A stretch of 10,127 nucleotides of DNA from Chamaesiphon sp. (GTDB lineage Bacteria; Cyanobacteriota; Cyanobacteriia; Cyanobacteriales; Chamaesiphonaceae): assembly GCA_026785875.1 (NCBI GenBank), contig JAJAZF010000096.1, forward strand, positions 1 through 10,127. The letters run 5' to 3'. The notes beneath the pieces were generated by a model. It saw nothing but the letters and a program-made list of their open reading frames with translations. It had not been told where the DNA came from and did not search any database. Below, piece after piece: positions 1 to 6,468 of the stretch. The position numbers were made by a program, and so were the translations under genes. The first letter of the stretch is position 1; each line of letters begins with the position of its first letter.

Positions 1-2
1 AT

Positions 3-107
3 GTTCGCGGTGCAGCACAAGGGATCTTACAAAACTTCAGTCGTCAGCAAGTGACTGAGTTAGTCGTCTTACTTCACCGAGCAATCTCTAATTCTAAGCA
101 AAATTAG
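3..107 (+). CDS. 3' end of a truncated gene, possibly a MarR-type regulator
   Basis: One plus-strand frame is open from the window edge (first whole codon at base 3) to TAG at 105-107, giving 34 residues that end LLHRAISNSKQN. The residues are amphipathic helix-like: LQNFSRQQVTELVVLLHRAI has leucines and valines spaced as in the C-terminal dimerisation helix of MarR-family regulators (pattern L..LS..E...L..LL.R). That family call is inference from a short tail only. The other two plus frames close earlier, at 52-54 and 56-58. The stop lies inside the 3' end of hisA on the other strand, so the two genes overlap tail-to-tail by 14 bp. The start and most of the protein are outside the window. 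Confidence 0.42.
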   Translation, partial: VRGAAQGILQNFSRQQVTELVVLLHRAISNSKQN

Positions 108-885
108 TCGTCCCTAGATCTGAGGGAACATCTTGCCATCTTCCCTCACCTACAGCCCGAATTGCTTCGGTGAGGTTAACTTCTCCAGTGTATAGTGCTC
201 GACCGACGATCGCGCCAGTAACACCCACAGTAGAAAGCGACAATAGACTGAGTAAATCGCGTAGCGAACTTACTCCACCCGAAGCAATTACTGGAATCTC
301 AATCCCGCTAGCTAGTTCTCGAAGTGACTCTAAATTTGGCCCTGTCATTGTGCCATCACGGTAAATATCTGTATAAATAATTGCCGCTACACCCATTGCT
401 GCCATCCGTTTGGCTAAATCTGTCGCCAGCACTTGGGAAGTCTCCAACCAGCCTTTGGTGGCAACTTTGCCATCTCGCGCATCAATCCCGACGACAATCT
501 GTTGAGGATATTTTTGACACAATTCTTGGACTAGTTGGGGTTGCTCTACTGCAACAGTGCCCAAAATTACTCGATCGATCCCCAAACTCAATAACTGGAT
601 CGCACTTGCTTCAGTTCGCAGTCCCCCACCCACTTGAATTTGAACTGGTTGGCTGGCAGTTGTTTTCACCATCTCTACAATACTAGCGATCGCGGCTAGA
701 TTGACTGGATGACCAGCTTTAGCACCATCTAAGTCTACCACATGTAACTTATTGGCACCCTGTTCGAGCCATGAGCGAGTCATCGCTGCGGGATTGTCAT
801 TAAATACCTGCGACTTGTCATAATCGCCTTGATACAGTCGCACACATTTACCATCTAATAGATCGATCGCCGGAAAAATATCCAT
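94..885 (-). CDS. hisA: Phosphoribosylformimino-5-aminoimidazole carboxamide ribotide isomerase (HisA)
   Basis: Fourth step of histidine biosynthesis: the cytosolic Amadori isomerisation of ProFAR to PRFAR. The 263-aa product is a (beta/alpha)8 barrel of normal family length. Visible hallmarks are FPAIDLLDGKCVRLYQGDY at the N terminus with the catalytic acid Asp8, GGGLRTE (first phosphate loop), VGIDARDGKVATKGW with the second catalytic Asp at about 135, TDIYRDGTMTGPN, ASGGVSS and GAIVGRALYTG (second phosphate site). An ATG four codons upstream (897) is also in frame. I chose the ATG at 885 because it puts the catalytic Asp at position 8 as in characterised HisA; neither start has a clear Shine-Dalgarno. 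A perfect TATAAT lies upstream at 921-926. No other his gene is visible, as is common in cyanobacteria where his genes are scattered. Confidence 0.96.
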   Translation of the reverse strand: MDIFPAIDLLDGKCVRLYQGDYDKSQVFNDNPAAMTRSWLEQGANKLHVVDLDGAKAGHPVNLAAIASIVEMVKTTASQPVQIQVGGGLRTEASAIQLLSLGIDRVILGTVAVEQPQLVQELCQKYPQQIVVGIDARDGKVATKGWLETSQVLATDLAKRMAAMGVAAIIYTDIYRDGTMTGPNLESLRELASGIEIPVIASGGVSSLRDLLSLLSLSTVGVTGAIVGRALYTGEVNLTEAIRAVGEGRWQDVPSDLGTTNFA

Positions 886-920
886 AATTTTAAGCATAGT
901 ATCGAAAACAGCTCGATCGA

Positions 921-926
921 ATTATA
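921..926 (-). promoter_or_regulatory. Putative -10 element of hisA
   Basis: On the minus strand this reads TATAAT, a perfect sigma-70-type -10 box. Transcription would begin near 914, giving a leader of roughly 17 to 29 nt depending on which hisA ATG is used. The -35 position (about 944-949, GAACAG) is poor. The element is flanked by CGATCG palindromes. Confidence 0.5.
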
Positions 927-1039
927 CAAACAAAGCACGATCGCTGTTCGAGCGTTCCTGTTGAATATGAGCAGATCTAAAATTTTCAACCTTCAACTGA
1001 TTTGGGTCGGTTTTCCCGCCACAACAGCGACAGCCATAG

Positions 1040-1068
1040 GAGACAATAGAAATGTTCAGATCTATAAA
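1040..1068 (+). promoter_or_regulatory. Putative promoter of the lipoprotein gene, possibly leaderless
   Basis: GAGACA at 1040-1045 matches four of six TTGACA positions. It is followed after exactly 17 bp by TATAAA at 1063-1068. A start seven bases beyond the -10 box would fall at about 1075, immediately before the ATG at 1076. No Shine-Dalgarno precedes that ATG, which fits a leaderless or near-leaderless message. A more distal promoter cannot be excluded. Confidence 0.4.
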
Positions 1069-1075
1069 TTGAACC

Positions 1076-1591
1076 ATGATTGTTTCTAATTGGCGTAAAG
1101 CACTATTACCGATTTTATTATCGGTAGTCTTACTATTTTCAGCTTGCTCGAGTAAAGAACCATCCAAATACGCCCAAGTCCAAAAAGACACCACAGGCAG
1201 AAACGCACCCGTCGCCGTCGCCAAAAATGCCGAAGCTGGCGGTGATTTTAACAAATTTTTCCCTGAAGGCAGTGCTGGCTATGCACGAGTATTCTCCCAA
1301 GAGAAGAAAGGCTTTGCTGAAGCAAAACTGAACAAAGGCGGTAAGAATGTTGCGGTATTGTCTATCAGTGATACCAGTAGCCTACCTGCTGCGGCAAAAA
1401 AATATGAAAAGAGTATCAGCAAACTCAATAATTATCCATTGCTAGACGAACCAGCACTCAAAAGCACTGGGGTATTAGTCAATAACCGTTTCCAAGTCAA
1501 AGTAGCTTCTCGCGATCCCTCATTTACGGCTGAAGATCGTCAACTCTGGCTCCAAAAGTTCAATCTAGGCGGATTATCCACACTCAAGTAG
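1076..1591 (+). CDS. Small conserved lipoprotein of unknown function
   Basis: A 171-aa protein with a type II signal peptide: positive N region (WRK, 6-8), hydrophobic core about 9-21, then FSAC with the lipidated Cys at 24. The lipobox is slightly off consensus, with Phe at -3. The mature part (about 148 aa) is soluble, with a linker to about 55 and then a folded region running from FNKFFPEGSAGYARVF to the end. It includes alternating hydrophobic stretches (VAVLSISDT, GVLVNNRFQVKVASRD) suggesting beta structure, and a C-terminal LWLQKFNLGGL. I recognise the style of a cyanobacterial conserved hypothetical lipoprotein but no named domain. The next gene follows 36 bp downstream with its own strong ribosome site, so the two are probably co-transcribed. 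Confidence 0.85.
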   Translation: MIVSNWRKALLPILLSVVLLFSACSSKEPSKYAQVQKDTTGRNAPVAVAKNAEAGGDFNKFFPEGSAGYARVFSQEKKGFAEAKLNKGGKNVAVLSISDTSSLPAAAKKYEKSISKLNNYPLLDEPALKSTGVLVNNRFQVKVASRDPSFTAEDRQLWLQKFNLGGLSTLK

Positions 1592-1616
1592 TCAACTAAT
1601 AATTGTAATAATCTTC

Positions 1617-1621
1617 AGGAG
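1617..1621 (+). promoter_or_regulatory. Ribosome-binding site deciding a GTG start
   Basis: AGGAG, six bases before the GTG at 1628. It is the best Shine-Dalgarno in the first half of the window and fixes the non-ATG start of the 295-aa protein. Confidence 0.75.
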
Positions 1622-1627
1622 TTAGCT

Positions 1628-2515
1628 GTGAGCAAATCAATTTTTGAACTAGTAGACGAGTTACCCACAGGGGGACTAACCGTCATGTCATTGAATGCCC
1701 TAGATTTTGTCATCCCTGGACAATGGCAGAATATTGTTGGGTTTGATAACACGATCAAACTAGTCACTGGTACCGACGATCCAGACTATATCCAAGCGAT
1801 CGGCGAACGCGCAGTTGCTTTGTATAATGACAAACGTGAAGGCTATCAGACTGCCATGTGGCTCTACAATACTGTAGACTCAGGTTCCCGTCTGCTCGGT
1901 GCGGCAGCCATCGCCAATAAAGTTGGTCAGAAATTCTCGATGCTGGGCTTCTTGGGTAATATCACTCCAAAAGCAGAAACCGCCCAAACTATTGACTTGA
2001 GCGTCAAATTAGTAGCCGAAATCGTTGCTTTCTGTCAGATTAATGGTATTCCTGGCGATAGTGTCGGTGACTTCCTGGCTGCTCTAGGCGATTATGGTGG
2101 TGAGTCACTGATGCGAATGGCAGCTTTAGTCTGTTTTGATGGGTTGATTCCCTTAGGCCCAGATTTTATCGGCATGGTAATGGATAAAATGGGCGGAATG
2201 TCGCCGAAGGAATTAGAAGGGAACCAAACTTTCAAAGGTATTAAAGACCAAATTCCTGGCGGCGATACGGGCGGAAAACTGGGCTTTATTACTGAAAGTT
2301 TTGGTTCTGTGAGTGGCTGGATGAGTGATTTTGTAAGTTCGCGGGGATTAACGCCACAGACAGTTGTCGGCAATCTTCGTAACTTTGTCGAGATCACCGA
2401 TGATAAGCTCGATTATCTGGGTGCATTTCTTGATGTGAGTACCAATTATTATAGTCATACTGGTACTCAAACACTTGCCAGACGCTTAATCGAACGTGCA
2501 GCAGCAGAAATGTAA
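1628..2515 (+). CDS. Conserved protein of unknown function, 295 aa
   Basis: Starts at GTG with AGGAG six bases upstream, giving (M)SKSIFELVDELPTGG. There is no signal peptide and no convincing transmembrane helix, although the middle is mildly hydrophobic (GSRLLGAAAIANKVGQ at about 86-101; MAALVCFDGLIPLGPDFIGMV at about 164-184). The sequence is acidic, glycine-rich and largely helical in character. A Gly/Pro-rich segment around 205-218 (QIPGGDTGGKLGF) separates an N-terminal part from a C-terminal helical part ending RRLIERAAAEM. I recognise no catalytic motif. It probably shares a message with the upstream lipoprotein (36-bp gap), so a role near a membrane is possible but not shown. The 44 bp after its stop include the start of the heptamer array. 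Confidence 0.88.
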   Translation: MSKSIFELVDELPTGGLTVMSLNALDFVIPGQWQNIVGFDNTIKLVTGTDDPDYIQAIGERAVALYNDKREGYQTAMWLYNTVDSGSRLLGAAAIANKVGQKFSMLGFLGNITPKAETAQTIDLSVKLVAEIVAFCQINGIPGDSVGDFLAALGDYGGESLMRMAALVCFDGLIPLGPDFIGMVMDKMGGMSPKELEGNQTFKGIKDQIPGGDTGGKLGFITESFGSVSGWMSDFVSSRGLTPQTVVGNLRNFVEITDDKLDYLGAFLDVSTNYYSHTGTQTLARRLIERAAAEM

Positions 2516-2523
2516 GATCGATC

Positions 2524-2565
2524 TTAACAGTTGACAGTTGACAGTTGACAGTTGACAGTTGACAG
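2524..2565. repeat. Heptanucleotide tandem repeat (STRR type), TTGACAG x5 plus one variant
   Basis: Five perfect head-to-tail copies of TTGACAG occupy 2531-2565, preceded by one variant copy TTAACAG (2524-2530). Short tandemly repeated heptamers of this sort are a known feature of cyanobacterial genomes. The array begins nine bases after the stop codon of the 295-aa gene. Each unit contains TTGACA, so on the plus strand the array also presents five -35-like hexamers. Confidence 0.9.
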
Positions 2566-2618
2566 TGAAGTTTTTAGGCAGAGGATTGGAGCAACTGCCT
2601 TGCTTGGGTCTTTTGCAT

Positions 2619-2635
2619 GGACGGGAAACCCGTCC
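2619..2635. repeat. Perfect 7-bp hairpin in a gene-free stretch
   Basis: GGACGGG-AAA-CCCGTCC, a compact GC-rich stem with a three-base loop. It sits in 2566-2715, where I find no gene. The neighbourhood also holds two copies of GCTTGGGT (2602-2609 and 2689-2696) and a GGGG...CCCC pair near 2670-2684. It looks like an extragenic repeat or decayed element; no U-tract follows, so a terminator is unlikely. Confidence 0.5.
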
Positions 2636-2715
2636 GCAAAGACTCCGCAAAAACAATCCACCTAAATGTGGGGGCTTAAATCCCCTGCGCTTGGGTTAAC
2701 GATCGATCTTCACCC

Positions 2716-2760
2716 TAATTTTTGGAGGATGTGTTGGCGTAACGCATCCTCCAAAAATTA
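2716..2760. repeat. Long inverted repeat: 20-bp arms, 5-base loop
   Basis: Left arm 2716-2735 and right arm 2741-2760 pair over 20 positions with one T-G wobble, around loop GGCGT (2736-2740). The core is GGAGGATG...CATCCTCC. The same GATGYGTTA core reappears just downstream as a second inverted repeat. A long near-perfect stem in intergenic DNA fits a dispersed palindromic repeat (REP- or MITE-like). It could also end transcription from the upstream gene pair, although no U-tract follows. Confidence 0.8.
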
Positions 2761-2762
2761 TT

Positions 2763-2791
2763 GATGCGTTACGGCTATCGTCTAACACATC
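2763..2791. repeat. Second, related inverted repeat
   Basis: GATGCGTTA (2763-2771) faces TAACACATC (2783-2791) across 11 bases, with one wobble pair. It is followed by CTCC, so its right arm repeats the AACRCATCCTCC core of the hairpin immediately upstream. The two stems are therefore copies of one family placed side by side. Confidence 0.65.
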
Positions 2792-2854
2792 CTCCGAAAG
2801 TACAGATTATTTAATTCTCATTCCTAAGCGATCGATCCCGATCCAAGTTACCTA

Positions 2855-2883
2855 CTTGTGTTCTGACAAAACTTTGGTATACT
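2855..2883 (+). promoter_or_regulatory. Putative promoter of tRNA-Cys
   Basis: TATACT at 2878-2883 is a good -10 box ending 12 bases before the mature tRNA 5' end. The -35 region is weaker: CTTGTG at 2855-2860 gives 17-bp spacing, and TTGTGT at 2857-2862 gives 15. Confidence 0.5.
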
Positions 2884-2895
2884 AGTAATCTGTGC

Positions 2896-2966
<71 letters not shown>

Positions 2967-2973
2967 CTAACAA

Positions 2974-3001
2974 AAAACCCCTAGTTTCGACTAGGGGTTT
3001 T
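2974..3001. terminator. Bidirectional intrinsic terminator between tRNA-Cys and the iron operon
   Basis: Perfect 11-bp stem AAAACCCCTAG (2974-2984) with CTAGGGGTTTT (2991-3001) around TTTCGA. On the plus strand it ends with four T's right after the tRNA. On the minus strand the stem runs into six T's (complement of A 2972-2977), a better U-tract, so it also suits readthrough from the FTR1 gene ending at 3113. Confidence 0.88.
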
Positions 3002-3112
3002 GCGATTTATAGGTTATGGACAATTTAAGTAAGATGTGCTAGTCAAGTGTAACAATCGATCGTTTGAGCCGATACCTTACGTACTAATACATCTTCCCAA
3101 GTCCACGAAATA

Positions 3113-4057
3113 TTAATGAGTTTTTACAGGTACAGCATTAGTCGATTGGATTGGTTTCCGAGGATTGAGGCTGCGGAAATACATCCCACCGATCGTCACT
3201 AAAAATCCGACATAAGCTACTGCTGGAACTAAATAGAGCTTATCGGTGTAGCCAAATAAGGCACTCAATAGCAAACCAGGAAATTTATCTTCTGGCAATA
3301 CCTTGCTTGTATTCCAGACTAACCTGCCCAGATTGCAAGAATGCACCTTGGTAAACTTTTCATAGAAAAAACACATCCCTGCTGACTGTCGATCGCTTTG
3401 AGCTATTGTAGCGATCGCTGTATCGAAATGTCCTAAAGACGACACCACCAAACCCGATACGATCATTAATAACAATACGCCCATAATTTGGAAAAAGCGG
3501 CGGATATTAATTTTCACGCCCCACTTAAACAATAACGCCCCAATTCCAGCGGCGACACTCAATCCCGCCACCGAGCCGAGGGAAGGAATCAAACCTTGTT
3601 GAAACTTCGCCACGATAAATAAGACAGTCTCAAAGCCTTCTCTCAAAATGGCTACAAACACTAGGGTAAACACACCCCAGCCCGCATTTGTCACCATTGC
3701 CCGATCGATTGCGCCTTCTACCTGTACCTTCATAAATCTGGCTTGCTTGGTCATCCAGATTAACATCCAACTGAGCATGACGATCGCCACTAGCCCAAAA
3801 ATCGCTTCTAGAAATAATTCTAGTGTCGCCGCATAGGGATTTTGGGATTGCGACAATGCTTGCGCTGCTTGGGATAGAGCTACCCCGACGATGCCACTCG
3901 CGGCAATCCCCGCTGCGACGGCTGCGTACACCCAGATACTCAAGTGGCTTTGTTTAGCTTTTTTGAGACAAGCCAAGACAATACCGACCACTAGGGCGGC
4001 TTCTACCCCCTCTCTGAGAGTAATTACAAAAGTCGGTAAAGCTGAACTAAAATCCAC
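3113..4057 (-). CDS. FTR1-family iron permease
   Basis: An integral membrane iron transporter of the OFeT/FTR1 family (bacterial EfeU, yeast Ftr1). It carries iron across the membrane, usually coupled to oxidation of Fe(II) by a partner. The 314-aa protein carries both signature REGxE motifs, REGVE at 15-19 in the first helix and REGFE at 139-143 in the fourth. About seven hydrophobic helices are visible (roughly 7-28, 41-62, 80-103, 126-150, 156-176, 186-208, 268-290). A loop at about 225-265 contains two Cys (MCFFYEKFTKVHSC). The start is GTG at 4057, supported by AAGGAA (4066-4071) eight bases upstream. It is the last gene of the three-gene minus-strand iron cluster, 84 bp after the lipoprotein gene, with a hairpin in the gap. 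Confident for family, slightly less for exact substrate. Confidence 0.94.
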   Translation of the reverse strand: MDFSSALPTFVITLREGVEAALVVGIVLACLKKAKQSHLSIWVYAAVAAGIAASGIVGVALSQAAQALSQSQNPYAATLELFLEAIFGLVAIVMLSWMLIWMTKQARFMKVQVEGAIDRAMVTNAGWGVFTLVFVAILREGFETVLFIVAKFQQGLIPSLGSVAGLSVAAGIGALLFKWGVKINIRRFFQIMGVLLLMIVSGLVVSSLGHFDTAIATIAQSDRQSAGMCFFYEKFTKVHSCNLGRLVWNTSKVLPEDKFPGLLLSALFGYTDKLYLVPAVAYVGFLVTIGGMYFRSLNPRKPIQSTNAVPVKTH

Positions 4058-4065
4058 AATCTTGA

Positions 4066-4071
4066 TTCCTT
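4066..4071 (-). promoter_or_regulatory. Ribosome-binding site deciding the GTG start of the permease
   Basis: AAGGAA on the minus strand, eight bases before GTG at 4057-4055. There is no ATG at the N terminus, and the REGVE motif at residue 15 requires a start this far upstream. Confidence 0.65.
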
Positions 4072-4097
4072 GCGTTTAAAATTTAATCTGCGATAAT

Positions 4098-4135
4098 AAC
4101 CAAATAGAATCTGAACATTTGGATTCTGTTTGGTT
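4098..4135 (-). promoter_or_regulatory. Intercistronic hairpin between lipoprotein and permease genes
   Basis: Arms 4098-4111 and 4122-4135 pair over 14 positions with one imperfect pair (4105/4128) and a 10-base loop. It lies 6 bases beyond the lipoprotein stop codon and 40 bases before the permease GTG. On the minus strand it is followed by ATTATC, not a run of T's. It is therefore better read as a partial terminator, attenuator or message-stabilising stem than as a full terminator. Confidence 0.6.
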
Positions 4136-4141
4136 AGGGAA

Positions 4142-5182
4142 TTATTTGCTAGCAACAGTGGCGATAATTTTTTGAGTACTTTGCTCGATCGCAGTTACTA
4201 ATTTACCAACTTCTGCGGGTGTTTTCACCGGAGTTGCTGGAGGCATCGCTGTGGGCCATGCAGTTGTGAGTTGCTTGAGATTTTCAGCAATTACTTTATG
4301 CTCTTCGGGACGATCTTTTGCCATTGTCGTAGCAATTTCTTTGTACAACATATTGGCATAAACAATAAAGCCCCTAGAGTCTTGATACTCGATCGCGGCT
4401 TTGATTTTACCGTCAGTTATCGCCGCACCATATTCGGAATTAGCAGTATCTAATAAACCGTTAATTACTCGCAGTATAAAAGTGGGAGATTTGCGTTGAG
4501 ACTCTGGTAATACAGCGATTGCGCCATCGATCGATTGCATTGATTCTTTGAAATTAGTAGTAACTTTATTATTATCTTTAGCTCCAGCTTTTACCAAATC
4601 TTCAAGCGTAATCAAAGTCGTTTTAAATTCTTTGACTTTGCGCTCGTTTAGTTGGTCTGCTACATCTGTATAGATTTCTTCAACTGGATGACCGATATGG
4701 GGTTCGGCATCTTTAGGCTTGTTCAGATCGAGCAATTCTTTGGCTACAAATAGATGCCCTTTCATTAGTCCCAATTTGACCATGTAGTCAGCATCTTTTT
4801 CTACTCCAGTGAGGACGATATCTTCAATTGTGACTAAATCTTTAATTTGGTCGAACTGCTGTTGGTCGATAACTTTCTTTGCTACTAAATCTTCAGGTGT
4901 TTTATAAGGACGTTCGGCTTGAATTTTATTAGATAGAGCTGGAATACCTAATTTAGCTTCTAATTTATCGAGTTCTGACAAGATCGCACTATTAATATTA
5001 ATTTTCTTACCGCCACCATGTTTCATACCTGCCATTTCTGGCGTAGCTGCTGTCGTGGCTGGATTTGTGGGCGGACTAGTAGTTTCTGCGGTCTTGGTAG
5101 TGGTGGTATTATTACAAGCACTAATTACAATTGAAGCTGCAAAAGCAATAATGGATATTTTAATGTATTCTTGGTTTTTCAT
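4142..5182 (-). CDS. Iron-cluster lipoprotein: helix-hairpin-helix module plus EfeO/imelysin-like HxxE region
   Basis: A 346-aa lipoprotein. Hydrophobic segment 10-20 is followed by lipobox ISAC with Cys23, then a Thr/Pro linker (24-48) and a Met/His patch MAGMKHGGGKK (50-60). Residues about 61-122 (ININSAILSELDKLEAKLGI, later RPYKTPEDLVAKKVI) look like a ComEA-type helix-hairpin-helix domain. The rest is all-helical and has His143, His162, and GHPVEE with His165-x-x-Glu168, matching the HxxE metal motif of imelysin/M75 (EfeO) proteins. A short Pro-rich stretch (309-322) precedes the C-terminal helix. It lies between a Tat-exported copper oxidase and an FTR1 permease, so I infer that it binds or hands over iron outside the plasma membrane, as EfeO does. 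The homology to M75 is not proven by eye. The start ATG at 5182 has no good Shine-Dalgarno. Confidence 0.85.
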   Translation of the reverse strand: MKNQEYIKISIIAFAASIVISACNNTTTTKTAETTSPPTNPATTAATPEMAGMKHGGGKKININSAILSELDKLEAKLGIPALSNKIQAERPYKTPEDLVAKKVIDQQQFDQIKDLVTIEDIVLTGVEKDADYMVKLGLMKGHLFVAKELLDLNKPKDAEPHIGHPVEEIYTDVADQLNERKVKEFKTTLITLEDLVKAGAKDNNKVTTNFKESMQSIDGAIAVLPESQRKSPTFILRVINGLLDTANSEYGAAITDGKIKAAIEYQDSRGFIVYANMLYKEIATTMAKDRPEEHKVIAENLKQLTTAWPTAMPPATPVKTPAEVGKLVTAIEQSTQKIIATVASK

Positions 5183-5198
5183 AAAAATGATGTTATGT

Positions 5199-5212
5199 AT
5201 CGAAGCTTCGAT
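5199..5212. promoter_or_regulatory. 14-bp perfect palindrome before the lipoprotein gene
   Basis: ATCGAAGCTTCGAT is perfectly self-complementary and ends 17 bases upstream of the lipoprotein ATG. It sits in the 231-bp gap (5183-5413) between oxidase and lipoprotein genes, where I find no further gene. It could be an operator for an internal promoter or a stem in the leader. No regulator can be assigned. Confidence 0.4.
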
Positions 5213-5413
5213 TCAAGCAACTGCAATCTAATTTAATCGCGTCAAAAATTAGCTCGAAAGTAAACACTCTCGGTGTAAAGCAGCCTAAACGGCTCGTTGG
5301 CAAATCCGCTGCAAGAACATCGATTCCAACTATGTATGGAAAAATCGCTGTTTAATCACTTTAATTGTGTACTTAATGAAAACTAATGTCAACTTATTTG
5401 CAATTAATTTCTA

Positions 5414-6412
5414 TTAGGCTACTGAAATTACCTTAAATGAACCCATACATCCATTTTCAGCGATCGAATCTTGGTGGGGATGAAACATAAATTCGCCTGG
5501 ATACTTAAACTCGAACTCCAAAATATGTCGTTCTGCCGTTCCCATCGTAATTACATCGGTGCTATGAGTGGGCTGTAGCGTCATTCCGGTAGGGTATACC
5601 CGAAACATATTCGCATGGAGATGGAATGTCACTACCGGATCGATTTCGATCAGATTTAGGACATATAGCCGAATTAATTGATGCTGATAAATCTCGATCG
5701 GGTGCATCATATAGTAATCCGGCACACCATTAAAAGCATATAACTCATTTTTGCCATCATCATTGGTATCATAGCCACCCATGAGCAGTACCATTTCATC
5801 AGCCACCGGGCGAGGTTCGGGCGGATCGATAATCAACATCCCATATAAACCCTTCCCGATATGGCGCGTCACTGGTGCAACGTGACAATGGTAAAGATGC
5901 AATCCATAAGGTTCCGCCTCAAACTCATAGATTGTACCCGTACCATTGCGAATCGGTTTGATCCCATCCATCGCCGCTGGATGAAAACCATGAAAATGGA
6001 GCGAGTGAGCGTGCCCAGCCCGATTGAGGAAGGATACGCGAATCAGTTCGCCAGCTTTGGCTCTCAATGTCGGCCCAGGTACTCTACCATTAAAATTCCA
6101 ACTGTTGAATGATACAGCGGTATTCAACTGAAGCGTCGTATTTCCAGCTACCAATCTAAATTCCCGCACAGTCCGCCCATTTTCCTGCTTGACAGTACCA
6201 TAGTCAAAATCCCGCAAAGTCTGCATCGGACTAAACGTATTGCCCATAGTGGGGCTATTGGCGGGGACTACGGGGATTCTGGCGATGGGTTGGGGTTGGA
6301 GTTGTTGCCAAGCGAGGGTAGTTGTAGCAAGCCCCAATCCTGCCAAGCCGTATTTGAGCAACTGACGACGTTGCAGGAGCGGATTGTGGATGAATCGATC
6401 GAGATTAGACAT
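5414..6412 (-). CDS. Tat-exported two-domain multicopper oxidase, probable ferroxidase
   Basis: 332 aa with a twin-arginine signal QRRQLLKYGLAGLGLA (14-29). Two cupredoxin domains follow. Domain 1 has HSLHFHG (His139, His141, trinuclear-site pair) and LYHCHVAPVTRHIGKGLYGM with a full type 1 copper set (His175-Cys176-His177, His184, Met192). Domain 2 has FHLHANMF (His264, His266) and FHPHQDSIAENGCMGSF (His311, His313), but Pro replaces the type 1 Cys, so only domain 1 should hold type 1 copper. This is the arrangement called type C two-domain oxidase and is also reminiscent of copper nitrite reductase. Next to FTR1, oxidation of Fe(II) is the likely job. The ATG at 6412 is chosen over an adjacent in-frame TTG at 6415. 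First gene of the iron cluster, behind a Fur-like box. Confidence 0.92.
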   Translation of the reverse strand: MSNLDRFIHNPLLQRRQLLKYGLAGLGLATTTLAWQQLQPQPIARIPVVPANSPTMGNTFSPMQTLRDFDYGTVKQENGRTVREFRLVAGNTTLQLNTAVSFNSWNFNGRVPGPTLRAKAGELIRVSFLNRAGHAHSLHFHGFHPAAMDGIKPIRNGTGTIYEFEAEPYGLHLYHCHVAPVTRHIGKGLYGMLIIDPPEPRPVADEMVLLMGGYDTNDDGKNELYAFNGVPDYYMMHPIEIYQHQLIRLYVLNLIEIDPVVTFHLHANMFRVYPTGMTLQPTHSTDVITMGTAERHILEFEFKYPGEFMFHPHQDSIAENGCMGSFKVISVA

Positions 6413-6443
6413 CAATGCTGATAGAAAATCATATTAATTAGCT

Positions 6444-6449
6444 ATTATA
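6444..6449 (-). promoter_or_regulatory. -10 element of the iron-uptake cluster
   Basis: Perfect TATAAT on the minus strand, 31 bases before the oxidase ATG, so the leader would be about 25 nt. The -35 region at about 6467-6473 (TATTAA or TTATTA) is weak and is overlapped by the Fur-like box, an arrangement suited to repression. Confidence 0.65.
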
Positions 6450-6468
6450 ACGAGCGATTAAACTAATT

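Noticed and set aside
922..1254. Minus-strand open frame upstream of hisA containing a GCRCCGG cysteine cluster
   Set aside because: Most of it is antisense to the well-supported lipoprotein gene, it has no ribosome site, and its short non-overlapping part lies in a promoter region. The cysteine cluster is not a recognisable motif.
2524..2565. CRISPR array
   Set aside because: The repeats are seven bases long and abut each other without spacers; this is an STRR-type tandem array.
2531..2565. A multi -35 promoter made of TTGACA copies
   Set aside because: No -10 box lies 16-18 bases after any copy, and no gene begins on the plus strand until the tRNA 330 bp downstream, which has a closer promoter.
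4142..5182. DNA-uptake protein ComEA
   Set aside because: The helix-hairpin-helix part is only about 60 of 346 residues, the protein is a lipoprotein with a large extra helical domain, and its neighbours are iron-uptake genes rather than competence genes.
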